Source of the DNA: Fidelibacterota bacterium
GTDB taxonomy: Bacteria > Fidelibacterota > UBA2242 > JAFGTP01
Assembly: GCA_021734005.1 (NCBI GenBank)
Contig: JAIPJV010000022.1
Coordinates: 1 to 13,618, forward strand
DNA: 13,618 nt
Reading direction: 5' to 3'
In this document: one piece after another, positions 1-7,382 of the stretch
How the letters are laid out: each line of letters starts with the position of its first letter
Position numbering within the stretch: position 1 is the first letter of the stretch
Program-made: the position numbers and the translations under genes
The notes under the pieces: model-generated
Told to the model about the DNA's origin: nothing
Seen by the model: only the letters and a program-made list of their open reading frames with translations
Databases searched by the model: none

Positions 1-3000
1 AATAATCCGAATATGACTGGCGATGTAGAATTAGTTGTTAATGAAGATGGTTCAGTTGATTTCTTTCTTTTAATGACTGATAATGGTTTTGCCAGCTATC
101 ATCTTGGTATTCCTTCTCCTACTGAGGAGCCAATTAAAATGGCTCAGAACTGGGAAATCGATGCTGGAGCCAAAGATTTCTTTCCGGCTACAAATGATTT
201 AGTCCGGGGAATGGGTTACAATCAAAAAACTAATAGTGTCTTAGTTGCTTCCCGAGTAGATAATAAAATTCATTTATTGGATGTTGCCGATGGGACTGAA
301 CAAGGAACTCTTGATATGACGGGAGTTGAAGGAGGATATTATGGGCTTAGTTTAATGAAGGTCGTCTCTGACAAAGATGGTGTGATGTATGCCTGCAACC
401 TTGCCAAAGGTGGTGATTTTAAAATATATCGCTGGGCTGATACTTCGTCTGCACCTACTGTAGCATTACAGCAGGAAGTTACCCAAAGATTCGGCGATGT
501 TTTTGAGATCTATGGATCAGGGACAAATACAAAATTGTATGCAAGTGCTAGAAAAGGCACGGAAATAAAAGTTTTTGGAACTTCTGATGGAGTAAATTTT
601 GAAGAAATTCAAACTATACCAATCTCAAAGGGATCTGCCGATGGGGGAATATCTGTAGTCTCAGACTCAACAATGTGGATAAATGCAGCCTTAAAATATG
701 CTGTAAAGATAGATACTGCTGGAAATGAGCTAGTTGCGCCTTCTGGAATTGAAAGCTATCATGGAAACATCCTTTATATGGAAGGAAAATATGGTGAAAA
801 ATTATTAGCTGTAAATGCTAATAATTCCGATGGCAATCGGAGAAAAATGGCAGTATATGACATTACCGAAAGCGAATCATCTCCTCAGCTCTGGGGCTCA
901 GCAGAAATGGAAGTAGTAGAACACAAAAATATCAATGTTTCGGGAAATATTAAATACAGACTAAATGAAAATAATACAATCACTATTTTTCAAATGGCAA
1001 CAAATAATGGAATAGCCTCATGGAATCTGGAACTCCCGCGCTATGATAACGACATTACCCTTAAGTTTGAAGATGATTCCGATATTTCTAACTGGGGTAA
1101 TTATGATGAAGATAATAAATGGACCACTTTTTCACATGAATCCGGTGAAAAAGCATTGCATATGACTGATTCTGGATATGGATTTCTAGCAAAGCATCCT
1201 ATTAAGGCCACCGATGGAACAAAATATCGTCTATCATTAAGTTCTAAAGTTGCTGCTTGGGGACATGAAACCAACGATCTTATGGTAACAGTTCAAGGAC
1301 TAAGTTCCGAACCAGATACAGCTGTTATTACTGACTTTGATAAATATCAGACTGTAAGTATATCTGGTGTTGCTGATACTAGCACCACCGGATACATTAA
1401 GATTTGGGGAATGAATAATGATACTGAATCGGAAGTATATGTAGATTTCATTGACTATGACGACTATGCTGAAGATGCTCAATTAGAAGTTGCAAATACA
1501 GAAATTGATTTTGGTAAAACAGCTTTTCATGCTAATAAAATAATTTCCATTGAAGCTTATAATACGGGAACTGAAAATCTTGTTACCGAAGAAATTAATT
1601 GGTTGACTGAAGGTTATTTTAGCATTACACCAAGTAAAGATGTCCTAGTACCTGACGACACTATGAACCTTGATGTAACTTTTAATCCCGAAGTAGAAGA
1701 TACTCTTTATAATCGGGCTAATTTTGTTACTAATGGTGGTGCTGAAACCATCCATATGAGCGGCTTTGGTTATGAATTATGGCCAATGGATTGGCGGTTA
1801 GTAGCTGGTGAAGAAGGAACCCAATGGTTTTGGACTGAAGACTTACAAAATTACTGTCGAGGAGTTGGATATAATCCGCGGACCAATCATATTTATGTAG
1901 TTAGTCAATTAGGTGGACCGCATATTTATATTCTCGATCCCGAAGATGGTGAATTGATTGGTGAATTGGATAATACTGGGATTGCCAAGAATGAAGCTAC
2001 ATATCATGTAGACAAAGTAGATGTAACTGAAGATGGCCAAATAATTGTATCCAGTTTAGGAAGGACGCCTGATAAATTCAATATTTACCATTATGAAAGT
2101 GAAATTTCTAAGCCGGAAATGGTTTTTAGCAAAGATGTAGGTGAATATGCTGGTTCAGATCTAACTGTTGCTGGATCTGGGGATAATCTCAAAATATATT
2201 CTGCAGGTTATCTATATAAAGATCCAGGAAAACAGGATGAGATGGTTGTCATAACTCAAGATGGAGGAGAATGGAACCATCAATTAGTCCAATTACCCGA
2301 AGCTTCTGCTGCTGGATATGGAATTTCAGCCACAGATGATGGGCATCTTTTTATAAATGGTCCAGGTGTTCCTCCTAGATACATAAAAGAGGATGGAACT
2401 CTGTTGCATGAATTCGATACTGGAGTTATTGCTTCAGGAACTTCTATTGAATATTTTGAAGTAGAAAATCAGGATTCAATAAGGCAGTTTATTGGAATTA
2501 CTAATGGTTGGAGTTCTGGTGTCTATGTTGCTGAATTGCTTGGAGAACCTGGTGACAGTCTATGTACTAACTATAAAGTAATGGATGCTCCTACTGAAGA
2601 TTACCAATTCAGACAGAATTTAAATGCTACTGCACAAAGCGTATATAATAGTTTCAATAATTCTATCGTTGAATTGGTAACCAATAATGGAATATCTTCC
2701 TATAGTTTTGAAGTTGTTGAAGGTGATCCTGTTACGCAATCAATACCTATAATTTCTGTAGAAGAAAGAGCAAATAATCTGGGAGACCTATTAGGCACTC
2801 CAAAAACACAGAAATTTACAGTTTACAATAAAGGGACAGAACCTCTATATATTGATAGTGTCAAGTCCAGTGCTGATTTTCTCACCACTACTATTTCAAG
2901 TGATACAATCAATGCTGGCTCTAATGTAGAATACGAGTTTACATTTGATCCATCAAATAAAGATGGTATTCATATTGCTTATCTTAAACTTTACACAAAT

Positions 3001-4215
3001 GCAGGTCTTGATTTCGTCCGAGCTGGTGCTAATTGCATAGACATTAAAGGTAGTGTTATTGATGAATATTTTACCAGTTGGGAAACTTATGATGGCCATG
3101 AATGGAGTGGCTCCAATGTAACTTTGAGAACTGATGGTTATGGTCATGGTGACGAAAATTATATAGGCCCTTCAGATAGTAATCTTGATAAACCAACAAC
3201 GATAATAACTCCGAAACTGGTAAATCCCGAACAGGTTGTCTTCTATTATGCGGAATATAGTGGTGGCGATGACTCCTGGAGAATGGATGTGGTTCTTTCT
3301 GAAGACGGAGAAACCTGGACTGATACTCTCGGAACCTATTGGGCTCCTGGAGATTTTGATTTTCATATGGCTTCTCATAAAATAGAACAAAAAGGTGAAT
3401 TTTATATTGGCTTTGTTGTCTCTGGTGATGATATTGCTGGGGGAGCATTCATTGATGATGTTATGATTGATGGACAGGGACGCTGGATCGACGGAACTAC
3501 TATCAATCAAAACTTTGCCGGCTGGTCTTCTTACGATGGTCAGCAATGGAGTGGAGATAATATTGTCCTCAGAACTGATGGATATGGTCATGGCGATGAT
3601 AATTATATTGGTCCTTCAGATGATGGACTGGATTCACCAACAACAATTTTGACTCCGAAATTAGAAAATCCAACTCATATCTCTTTCTACTATGGAATTT
3701 ATTCTACTAGTGATAGCTGGACTGCAGAGGTAATGTTGACAGAAGATGGCGAGACCTGGTTAGATACTTTAGGAACTTTAGAGAGTCCTCCAACTTTTGA
3801 CTGGTATTATGCTGACTATCCAATTGAAAAGACAGGTGACTACCACGTTGGATTAGTTGTGAAGGGTTCAATTTCAGGTGGCATGTTTGTTGACGATTTC
3901 AAAGCAAATGCTGACGGAATTATAACAGGTGTCGAAGAAGGTAAAGTACCTGTTGAATTCAACCTCTCGCAAAACTATCCAAATCCTTTTAATCCAACTA
4001 CAAACATTAGGTTGGCCTTACCCAAGACAGCAAAAGTTAAGTTAACTATGTATAATTTACTTGGTCAGAAGGTAGCCACAATTTATGAAGGTAGATTGAA
4101 GGCGGGCTATCATAATGTCCACTTCAATGCAAGTGAACTTTCAAGTGGAGTTTATTTCTACAAGATAAAAGCTGCAGAATATAATGATGTAAAAAAGATG
4201 ACTATATTGAAGTAA
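1..4215 (+). CDS. Giant mosaic surface protein with sorting tail, 5' partial
   Basis: The reading frame is open from base 1, and the first ATG (base 13) has no ribosome site or signal peptide, so the gene starts upstream. Numbering from that ATG, residues 1-36 look like the end of one propeller-like module. Residues ~42-345 form a full module (R65-GMGYN near its start, T330-NNG near its end). Residues 348-488 are a CBM-like beta-sandwich, and ~490-590 an ASH/HYDIN-like strand domain. Residues ~591-905 are a second propeller module (R616-GVGYN, T890-NNG), and ~912-1016 a second ASH-like domain. Two choice-of-anchor-J-like repeats follow (1018-1156, 1165-1302), then a sorting tail (NYPNPFNP from N1321, ending MTILK). 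The propeller modules resemble DUF4623-type repeats. This predicts a secreted, cell-surface adhesive or binding protein. No catalytic motif is visible and the ligand is unknown. A terminator follows, so it is probably transcribed apart from the genes downstream. Confidence 0.9.
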   Translation, partial: NNPNMTGDVELVVNEDGSVDFFLLMTDNGFASYHLGIPSPTEEPIKMAQNWEIDAGAKDFFPATNDLVRGMGYNQKTNSVLVASRVDNKIHLLDVADGTEQGTLDMTGVEGGYYGLSLMKVVSDKDGVMYACNLAKGGDFKIYRWADTSSAPTVALQQEVTQRFGDVFEIYGSGTNTKLYASARKGTEIKVFGTSDGVNFEEIQTIPISKGSADGGISVVSDSTMWINAALKYAVKIDTAGNELVAPSGIESYHGNILYMEGKYGEKLLAVNANNSDGNRRKMAVYDITESESSPQLWGSAEMEVVEHKNINVSGNIKYRLNENNTITIFQMATNNGIASWNLELPRYDNDITLKFEDDSDISNWGNYDEDNKWTTFSHESGEKALHMTDSGYGFLAKHPIKATDGTKYRLSLSSKVAAWGHETNDLMVTVQGLSSEPDTAVITDFDKYQTVSISGVADTSTTGYIKIWGMNNDTESEVYVDFIDYDDYAEDAQLEVANTEIDFGKTAFHANKIISIEAYNTGTENLVTEEINWLTEGYFSITPSKDVLVPDDTMNLDVTFNPEVEDTLYNRANFVTNGGAETIHMSGFGYELWPMDWRLVAGEEGTQWFWTEDLQNYCRGVGYNPRTNHIYVVSQLGGPHIYILDPEDGELIGELDNTGIAKNEATYHVDKVDVTEDGQIIVSSLGRTPDKFNIYHYESEISKPEMVFSKDVGEYAGSDLTVAGSGDNLKIYSAGYLYKDPGKQDEMVVITQDGGEWNHQLVQLPEASAAGYGISATDDGHLFINGPGVPPRYIKEDGTLLHEFDTGVIASGTSIEYFEVENQDSIRQFIGITNGWSSGVYVAELLGEPGDSLCTNYKVMDAPTEDYQFRQNLNATAQSVYNSFNNSIVELVTNNGISSYSFEVVEGDPVTQSIPIISVEERANNLGDLLGTPKTQKFTVYNKGTEPLYIDSVKSSADFLTTTISSDTINAGSNVEYEFTFDPSNKDGIHIAYLKLYTNAGLDFVRAGANCIDIKGSVIDEYFTSWETYDGHEWSGSNVTLRTDGYGHGDENYIGPSDSNLDKPTTIITPKLVNPEQVVFYYAEYSGGDDSWRMDVVLSEDGETWTDTLGTYWAPGDFDFHMASHKIEQKGEFYIGFVVSGDDIAGGAFIDDVMIDGQGRWIDGTTINQNFAGWSSYDGQQWSGDNIVLRTDGYGHGDDNYIGPSDDGLDSPTTILTPKLENPTHISFYYGIYSTSDSWTAEVMLTEDGETWLDTLGTLESPPTFDWYYADYPIEKTGDYHVGLVVKGSISGGMFVDDFKANADGIITGVEEGKVPVEFNLSQNYPNPFNPTTNIRLALPKTAKVKLTMYNLLGQKVATIYEGRLKAGYHNVHFNASELSSGVYFYKIKAAEYNDVKKMTILK
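3064..3918 (+). repeat. Tandem ~145-residue domain repeat inside the surface protein
   Basis: Unit 1 is 3064-3480 and unit 2 is 3505-3918. Aligned landmarks are W1023/W1171 (offset 148 residues) and the acidic pair D1148-D1149/D1294-D1295 (offset 146). Both units carry the blocks LRTDGYGHGD, NYIGPSD, TPKL and EDGETW followed by DTLGT. In the most conserved stretch nearly all base differences are synonymous. The fold is probably a jelly roll of the choice-of-anchor-J/cleaved-adhesin kind; that assignment is from overall pattern and is not certain. Confidence 0.85.
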
Positions 4216-4240
4216 GCTATCTAACAGCTAAACTTGATTT

Positions 4241-4267
4241 AAAAGGGGCTGAACTTCAGCCCCTTTT
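4241..4267 (+). terminator. Strong intrinsic terminator after the surface-protein gene
   Basis: A perfect inverted repeat (13-nt arms around one base) starts 26 nt after the TAA stop. As RNA it folds into an 11-bp stem, AAAAGGGGCTG / CAGCCCCTTTT, with loop AACTT. The A-run on the 5' arm and T-run on the 3' arm allow it to work in both directions. It separates the surface-protein gene from the block starting at 4434. Confidence 0.85.
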
Positions 4268-4314
4268 GAATTATATTTATTTGTAATTTGCAAAAATGTA
4301 TGTTGGTATCAAAA

Positions 4315-4342
4315 TTGAACTTATCTAAAACTAATCTAATAA
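4315..4342 (+). promoter_or_regulatory. Possible promoter upstream of the esterase gene
   Basis: TTGAAC (4315-4320) and TAATAA (4337-4342) are spaced by 16 nt, a partial match to a sigma-70-like promoter. The position, between the terminator and the esterase gene, is sensible. The background is very AT-rich and the promoter consensus of this lineage is unknown, so this is weak. No exact TAnnTTTG box of the Bacteroidota type is seen in this gap. Confidence 0.2.
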
Positions 4343-4378
4343 TTATCATAAGATTATAAAATAACATGAGTCACTTTG

Positions 4379-4410
4379 TTTGGCGTAAAACCACTTTTTA
4401 CAAAACTATC
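4379..4410 (+). repeat. Left copy of an inverted repeat flanking the four-gene block
   Basis: The core at 4386-4410 is TAAAACCACTTTTTAC followed by AAAACTATC. It matches the reverse complement of 11309-11333 at 24 of 25 positions, and both copies have TTTGG just outside the core. The copy also contains a short palindrome, GTAAAA-CCACT-TTTTAC (4385-4401). It ends 23 nt before the TTG start of the esterase gene, in its 5' leader or promoter region. It could be an operator, an RNA hairpin or an element end. Confidence 0.75.
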
Positions 4411-4422
4411 AATAAATTATTC

Positions 4423-4436
4423 AGGATAATGATTTG
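4423..4436 (+). promoter_or_regulatory. Ribosome site deciding a TTG start
   Basis: AGGA (4423-4426) lies 7 nt before TTG at 4434. An in-frame TAA at 4413-4415 excludes a longer protein, and TTG is the only usual start codon between it and the signal peptide. The ATG at 4429 is in another frame and stops after two codons (ATG ATT TGA), overlapping the TTG. Confidence 0.7.
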
Positions 4437-5813
4437 AATAAAAAAACTGTAAAATTTTTGGTACTAATATCTCTTCTGTCTCTTTCTTTTTTATTGATAA
4501 AGGCCGATGATGTGGCCAGTATACCTCTTGATCATAAATTTATTCAGTATGAGGGAATCTGGTTTCCAGAAATCGATTCTGCAAAGGTTATTTTTAATCG
4601 TCATACCAGCTCTGTTTTGGAACATCCTGAATCTGGTATATCGGCAAGCTCCCGTCCTTATGCATACACTCAAACTGGAATAAGAATAAGATTTAAAACA
4701 AGCAGTCCGACTATTATCCTGGAATTTCAAGAAAGAGAAAATAGTGGAACATTAGGCCTGCGTAATGGATTTGGTATTTATGCAGATAGTGTGAGAATTG
4801 CAATCAAAGAAAAGTTATCTTTTGCCATTAAGAAACCTAAGGGAAATTCATCAGTATTGTATGAAATTGTATTGCCAAGCCTTCATGGGGTTAATTTTAC
4901 AGGACTTAAATTAAACAAAAAGTATGCATTGGAAAAGATTGAACCAATCAGAAAGCCCACATATGCAGCTATAGGGAACTCCATTACCCATGGAACTGGC
5001 CAGCAATCGTCTTCCTTTTTTACCTACCCTTTTGTCTTAGCTCGAGAAATGGGTTGGAATTTATACAATCTAGCTGTAGCAGGAGCACAAACTGGCTGGC
5101 CGATTGCCTTACTTTTTAAGAATAAGAACGTTGATTATATTACAATTGCCCTTGGATTTAATGATTGGATGTGGGATGATGCCAAGCTTTCTTTAAAACG
5201 AAAGCAATACAATAAACTGTTGGATACACTGAGATATTGGCAACCTGAAGCAAAAATTTTCTGTATAACACCATTAAAAACAACCAAATCAGAATCTCAA
5301 TTCGATGTTCCTTTTAGCCTGCAAGATTATAGAGAAATGTCAATCGATCTTATTAAAAAAAGAAGAAAAGAGGGAGATAAGAATACGTTTGTAATTTCTG
5401 GAAACAGCATTTCGGAAGTCTTTATGTTAGCAGATGGAATTCATCTGAACATCAGGGGAGCTGATCAATTTGCAAGAAATTTGGAGAAAAAAATAAGACA
5501 AATTATAAGTCCGTCGATGGATGTAAGCCCTAGAATGAATAGAAACAAGTTAAATTATAAACTTCAACAAAATTACCCCAATCCTTTTAATCAAGAAACA
5601 AATATTGAATTTACTATTTTTAAACCTGCAGAGATCCAGCTCTATATAATTAATCTAATAGGGCAAAATATTGCCTCCCTATATAATGGTAAAATAGAAC
5701 CAAAAAAGTATCATTTTAAATTTAAACCGGACAATTGTGCTAGTGGAATTTATTTTTATAGTCTAAAAACTAAAAATTTTACTGAAACAAAAACAATGAC
5801 AATCCTGAAATAA
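4434..5813 (+). CDS. Secreted SGNH/GDSL esterase with N-terminal sandwich and sorting tail
   Basis: The 459-residue protein has a signal peptide (residues 1-24, probable cut after IKA). A beta-sandwich of ~30-165 follows, resembling the GxDLY-type N-domain that precedes many SGNH esterases (compare the two-domain layout of CE2 acetylesterases). The SGNH catalytic domain is ~173-355. Its blocks are visible: GNSIT with nucleophile S183, oxyanion G217 (AVAGA), N243 (GFND), and D334/H337 (DGIHLN). A Por/T9SS-type tail begins at N380 (NYPNPFNQ) and ends MTILK. It probably removes acetyl or other acyl groups from a polysaccharide outside the cell; the acyl group and substrate are inferred. It is first in the block, after a terminator, and 143 nt before the next gene. 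The family call is firm and the substrate is not. Confidence 0.9.
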   Translation: MNKKTVKFLVLISLLSLSFLLIKADDVASIPLDHKFIQYEGIWFPEIDSAKVIFNRHTSSVLEHPESGISASSRPYAYTQTGIRIRFKTSSPTIILEFQERENSGTLGLRNGFGIYADSVRIAIKEKLSFAIKKPKGNSSVLYEIVLPSLHGVNFTGLKLNKKYALEKIEPIRKPTYAAIGNSITHGTGQQSSSFFTYPFVLAREMGWNLYNLAVAGAQTGWPIALLFKNKNVDYITIALGFNDWMWDDAKLSLKRKQYNKLLDTLRYWQPEAKIFCITPLKTTKSESQFDVPFSLQDYREMSIDLIKKRRKEGDKNTFVISGNSISEVFMLADGIHLNIRGADQFARNLEKKIRQIISPSMDVSPRMNRNKLNYKLQQNYPNPFNQETNIEFTIFKPAEIQLYIINLIGQNIASLYNGKIEPKKYHFKFKPDNCASGIYFYSLKTKNFTETKTMTILK

Positions 5814-5867
5814 TAGGAGTTCGTTAAATTTTATGGGAGAATCTCTGGATATTTAGAAAATACTCAC

Positions 5868-5905
5868 TAAATTTGTAATTATAATACAAATTCACATTTT
5901 TGTGA
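5868..5905 (+). promoter_or_regulatory. Promoter-like box overlapping two palindromes
   Basis: TAAATTTG (5868-5875) fits the Bacteroidota -7 consensus TAnnTTTG exactly, but no good TTTG box lies near -33 (CTGG at 5845-5848 is the best). It overlaps an inverted repeat AATTTGTA-ATTATAA-TACAAATT (5870-5892). A second palindrome, TCACA-TTTT-TGTGA, follows at 5892-5905. Position 52-89 nt before the corrected start of the next gene suits a regulated internal promoter. AT-only palindromes are common by chance. Confidence 0.35.
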
Positions 5906-5945
5906 TCATCCATAATATTAGCTACTTTGGAAATAATAATTAAAC

Positions 5946-5959
5946 AAGGAGAGAGAATG
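5946..5959 (+). promoter_or_regulatory. Ribosome site fixing the propeller gene start at 5957
   Basis: AAGGAG (5946-5951) is followed after 5 nt by ATG at 5957. The frame could start at TTG 5927, but that would place the Shine-Dalgarno inside the gene and add ten polar residues ahead of an otherwise clean signal peptide. Confidence 0.85.
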
Positions 5960-7330
5960 CGAAAACTAAAAATTTTAATTGTGATCGTTGCATTAATTTC
6001 TTGGATTCAAGCCAAAAATACGGAGACCTGGCATTATAACGAAAATGAAGACATTGTATTTGCTGAAAATGATAGCTTAGCCCAACCATATAAATGCACT
6101 GTAGATAGTGCTGGTAATTTATGGGTGATTTCTTCAACTGCCACTAGCACAGAATCAATCAATGCTCTTTACAAAGCTTCTCCAGGTGATAGCAAGTTTA
6201 CTCTTGTAGATAATTATACTGATGAGAACCAGGTAGATAAAACAACTGGTATTACAAATTTGGAAAATGATATATTAGTTCTTTGCCAGCAAGATGGAAA
6301 CCCTGTTGTTTCTTTTGTTTATTATTATCCTGAGGGAGATATAGATCAAAAATATATAATTGATGATGCTGCTGCTGATGGATATGGAACTAAAATTAGT
6401 GGTTTTGAAGCTACACAAGACAACTATATTTTTGGCGGCATAATATATAAAGGCCCCAAAATAAGAGGCTTTGACTATACTTCTGAAGCAGACCCCTTTG
6501 GCCATTATATTTCTGATGAATGTGAGAGTGCTGATCCAGGAGGCTCATACATTTTGGGTGATGCTATAAGGGACATAGCCATTAATCCCAATGGAGATTA
6601 CAGTGATCCCAACACACCTCTATATACCTCACGTAATAGTGCCCTTTCTGGTGAGGCGACTGGGGGCGTAACTAAATGGACTGGTGGCGTTCAGGATTCA
6701 TTGTTGGGGTATCAGGGAGAAGCAATTGACGACGTAAGTGGATTCCTAAATTGGACAAGTCACATTCCCAATGGAATCACTTGTGATTCCCATGGACGTC
6801 TCTGGGCAATAGGAACTGACCCAAATAGGAGATGGGTGAAAATTTTTCAAATAGATGGGAATTGGGCGACTCAAGTTAATGAACTGCCAAGTAGCACCAG
6901 CGAGGACGTTTCTTATTCTAATGGAGCGCCCCTTTCTGTGCCAGCTGATGTTTCACTGAGTCCTGACGAAAACACAGCGTATGTAACAGACCTGGCAGCC
7001 AGAAAGTGCTTTGTTTTTTCAACTTCTGAAACAGCTATTGATATTACAGAGAGAATAAGTGGGATGGAAGATTTTTTTCTTTACCCTGCCTTTCCTAACC
7101 CTTTTAATCCGACAACAAGCATATCTTTTTATCTTCCCAATAAAGCTATGGTTGCCATTGAATTATATAATCTGCAGGGCATTCGAATTAAATCCATTGA
7201 AAAGAGAACATTTACCAAAGGAAAGAATGAAGTTAATATTAATTGTACGGGGCTTCCTACAGGAATATATTTTTATCGTGTCTCATCAAAATTTGGCTCC
7301 TATTCAGAAAAAATTACTTTAATGAAATAG
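5957..7330 (+). CDS. Secreted beta-propeller protein with sorting tail
   Basis: From the corrected start the protein has 457 residues. The signal peptide is M-R-K-L-K plus a hydrophobic run, with a probable cut after IQA (residue 19). Residues ~30-365 contain recurring blade-like stretches such as DSAGNLWV, DSHGRLWAIG and SPDENTAYV, typical of NHL/SMP-30-like propellers. A Por/T9SS-type tail starts near 372 (FPNPFNPTT from F379) and ends ITLMK. No catalytic residues can be assigned. It could bind a ligand, or be a lactonase-like or purely structural surface propeller. It sits between the esterase and the GHL10-type enzyme, 52 nt before the latter, so those two are probably co-transcribed. Its propeller is shorter and not closely similar to the modules of the 1-4215 gene. 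Confidence 0.85.
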   Translation: MRKLKILIVIVALISWIQAKNTETWHYNENEDIVFAENDSLAQPYKCTVDSAGNLWVISSTATSTESINALYKASPGDSKFTLVDNYTDENQVDKTTGITNLENDILVLCQQDGNPVVSFVYYYPEGDIDQKYIIDDAAADGYGTKISGFEATQDNYIFGGIIYKGPKIRGFDYTSEADPFGHYISDECESADPGGSYILGDAIRDIAINPNGDYSDPNTPLYTSRNSALSGEATGGVTKWTGGVQDSLLGYQGEAIDDVSGFLNWTSHIPNGITCDSHGRLWAIGTDPNRRWVKIFQIDGNWATQVNELPSSTSEDVSYSNGAPLSVPADVSLSPDENTAYVTDLAARKCFVFSTSETAIDITERISGMEDFFLYPAFPNPFNPTTSISFYLPNKAMVAIELYNLQGIRIKSIEKRTFTKGKNEVNINCTGLPTGIYFYRVSSKFGSYSEKITLMK

Positions 7331-7382
7331 TATAGATCTTAACAGAATTCAGTAATCCGATAAAAAAGGGATTTATAAAAGA

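Noticed and set aside
1123..1132. ACCACTTTTT as a third copy of the flanking repeat
   Set aside because: Only about 10 nt match, it is within coding sequence, and neither arm of the palindrome nor the AAACTATC part is present.
3071..3591. Two long minus-strand ORFs (3071-3448 and 3172-3591)
   Set aside because: They lie wholly inside the repeated domains of the surface-protein gene, overlap each other, and have no ribosome site or recognisable domain. They are antisense shadows of a repetitive coding region.
5892..5905. CRP/FNR binding site
   Set aside because: The arms are in the opposite order (TCACA then TGTGA) and the spacer is 4 nt, unlike the TGTGA-N6-TCACA site.
5927..5956. TTG at 5927 as start of the propeller gene
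   Set aside because: It would put the AAGGAG ribosome site inside the gene and add a polar stretch before a clean signal peptide. ATG 5957 is far better.
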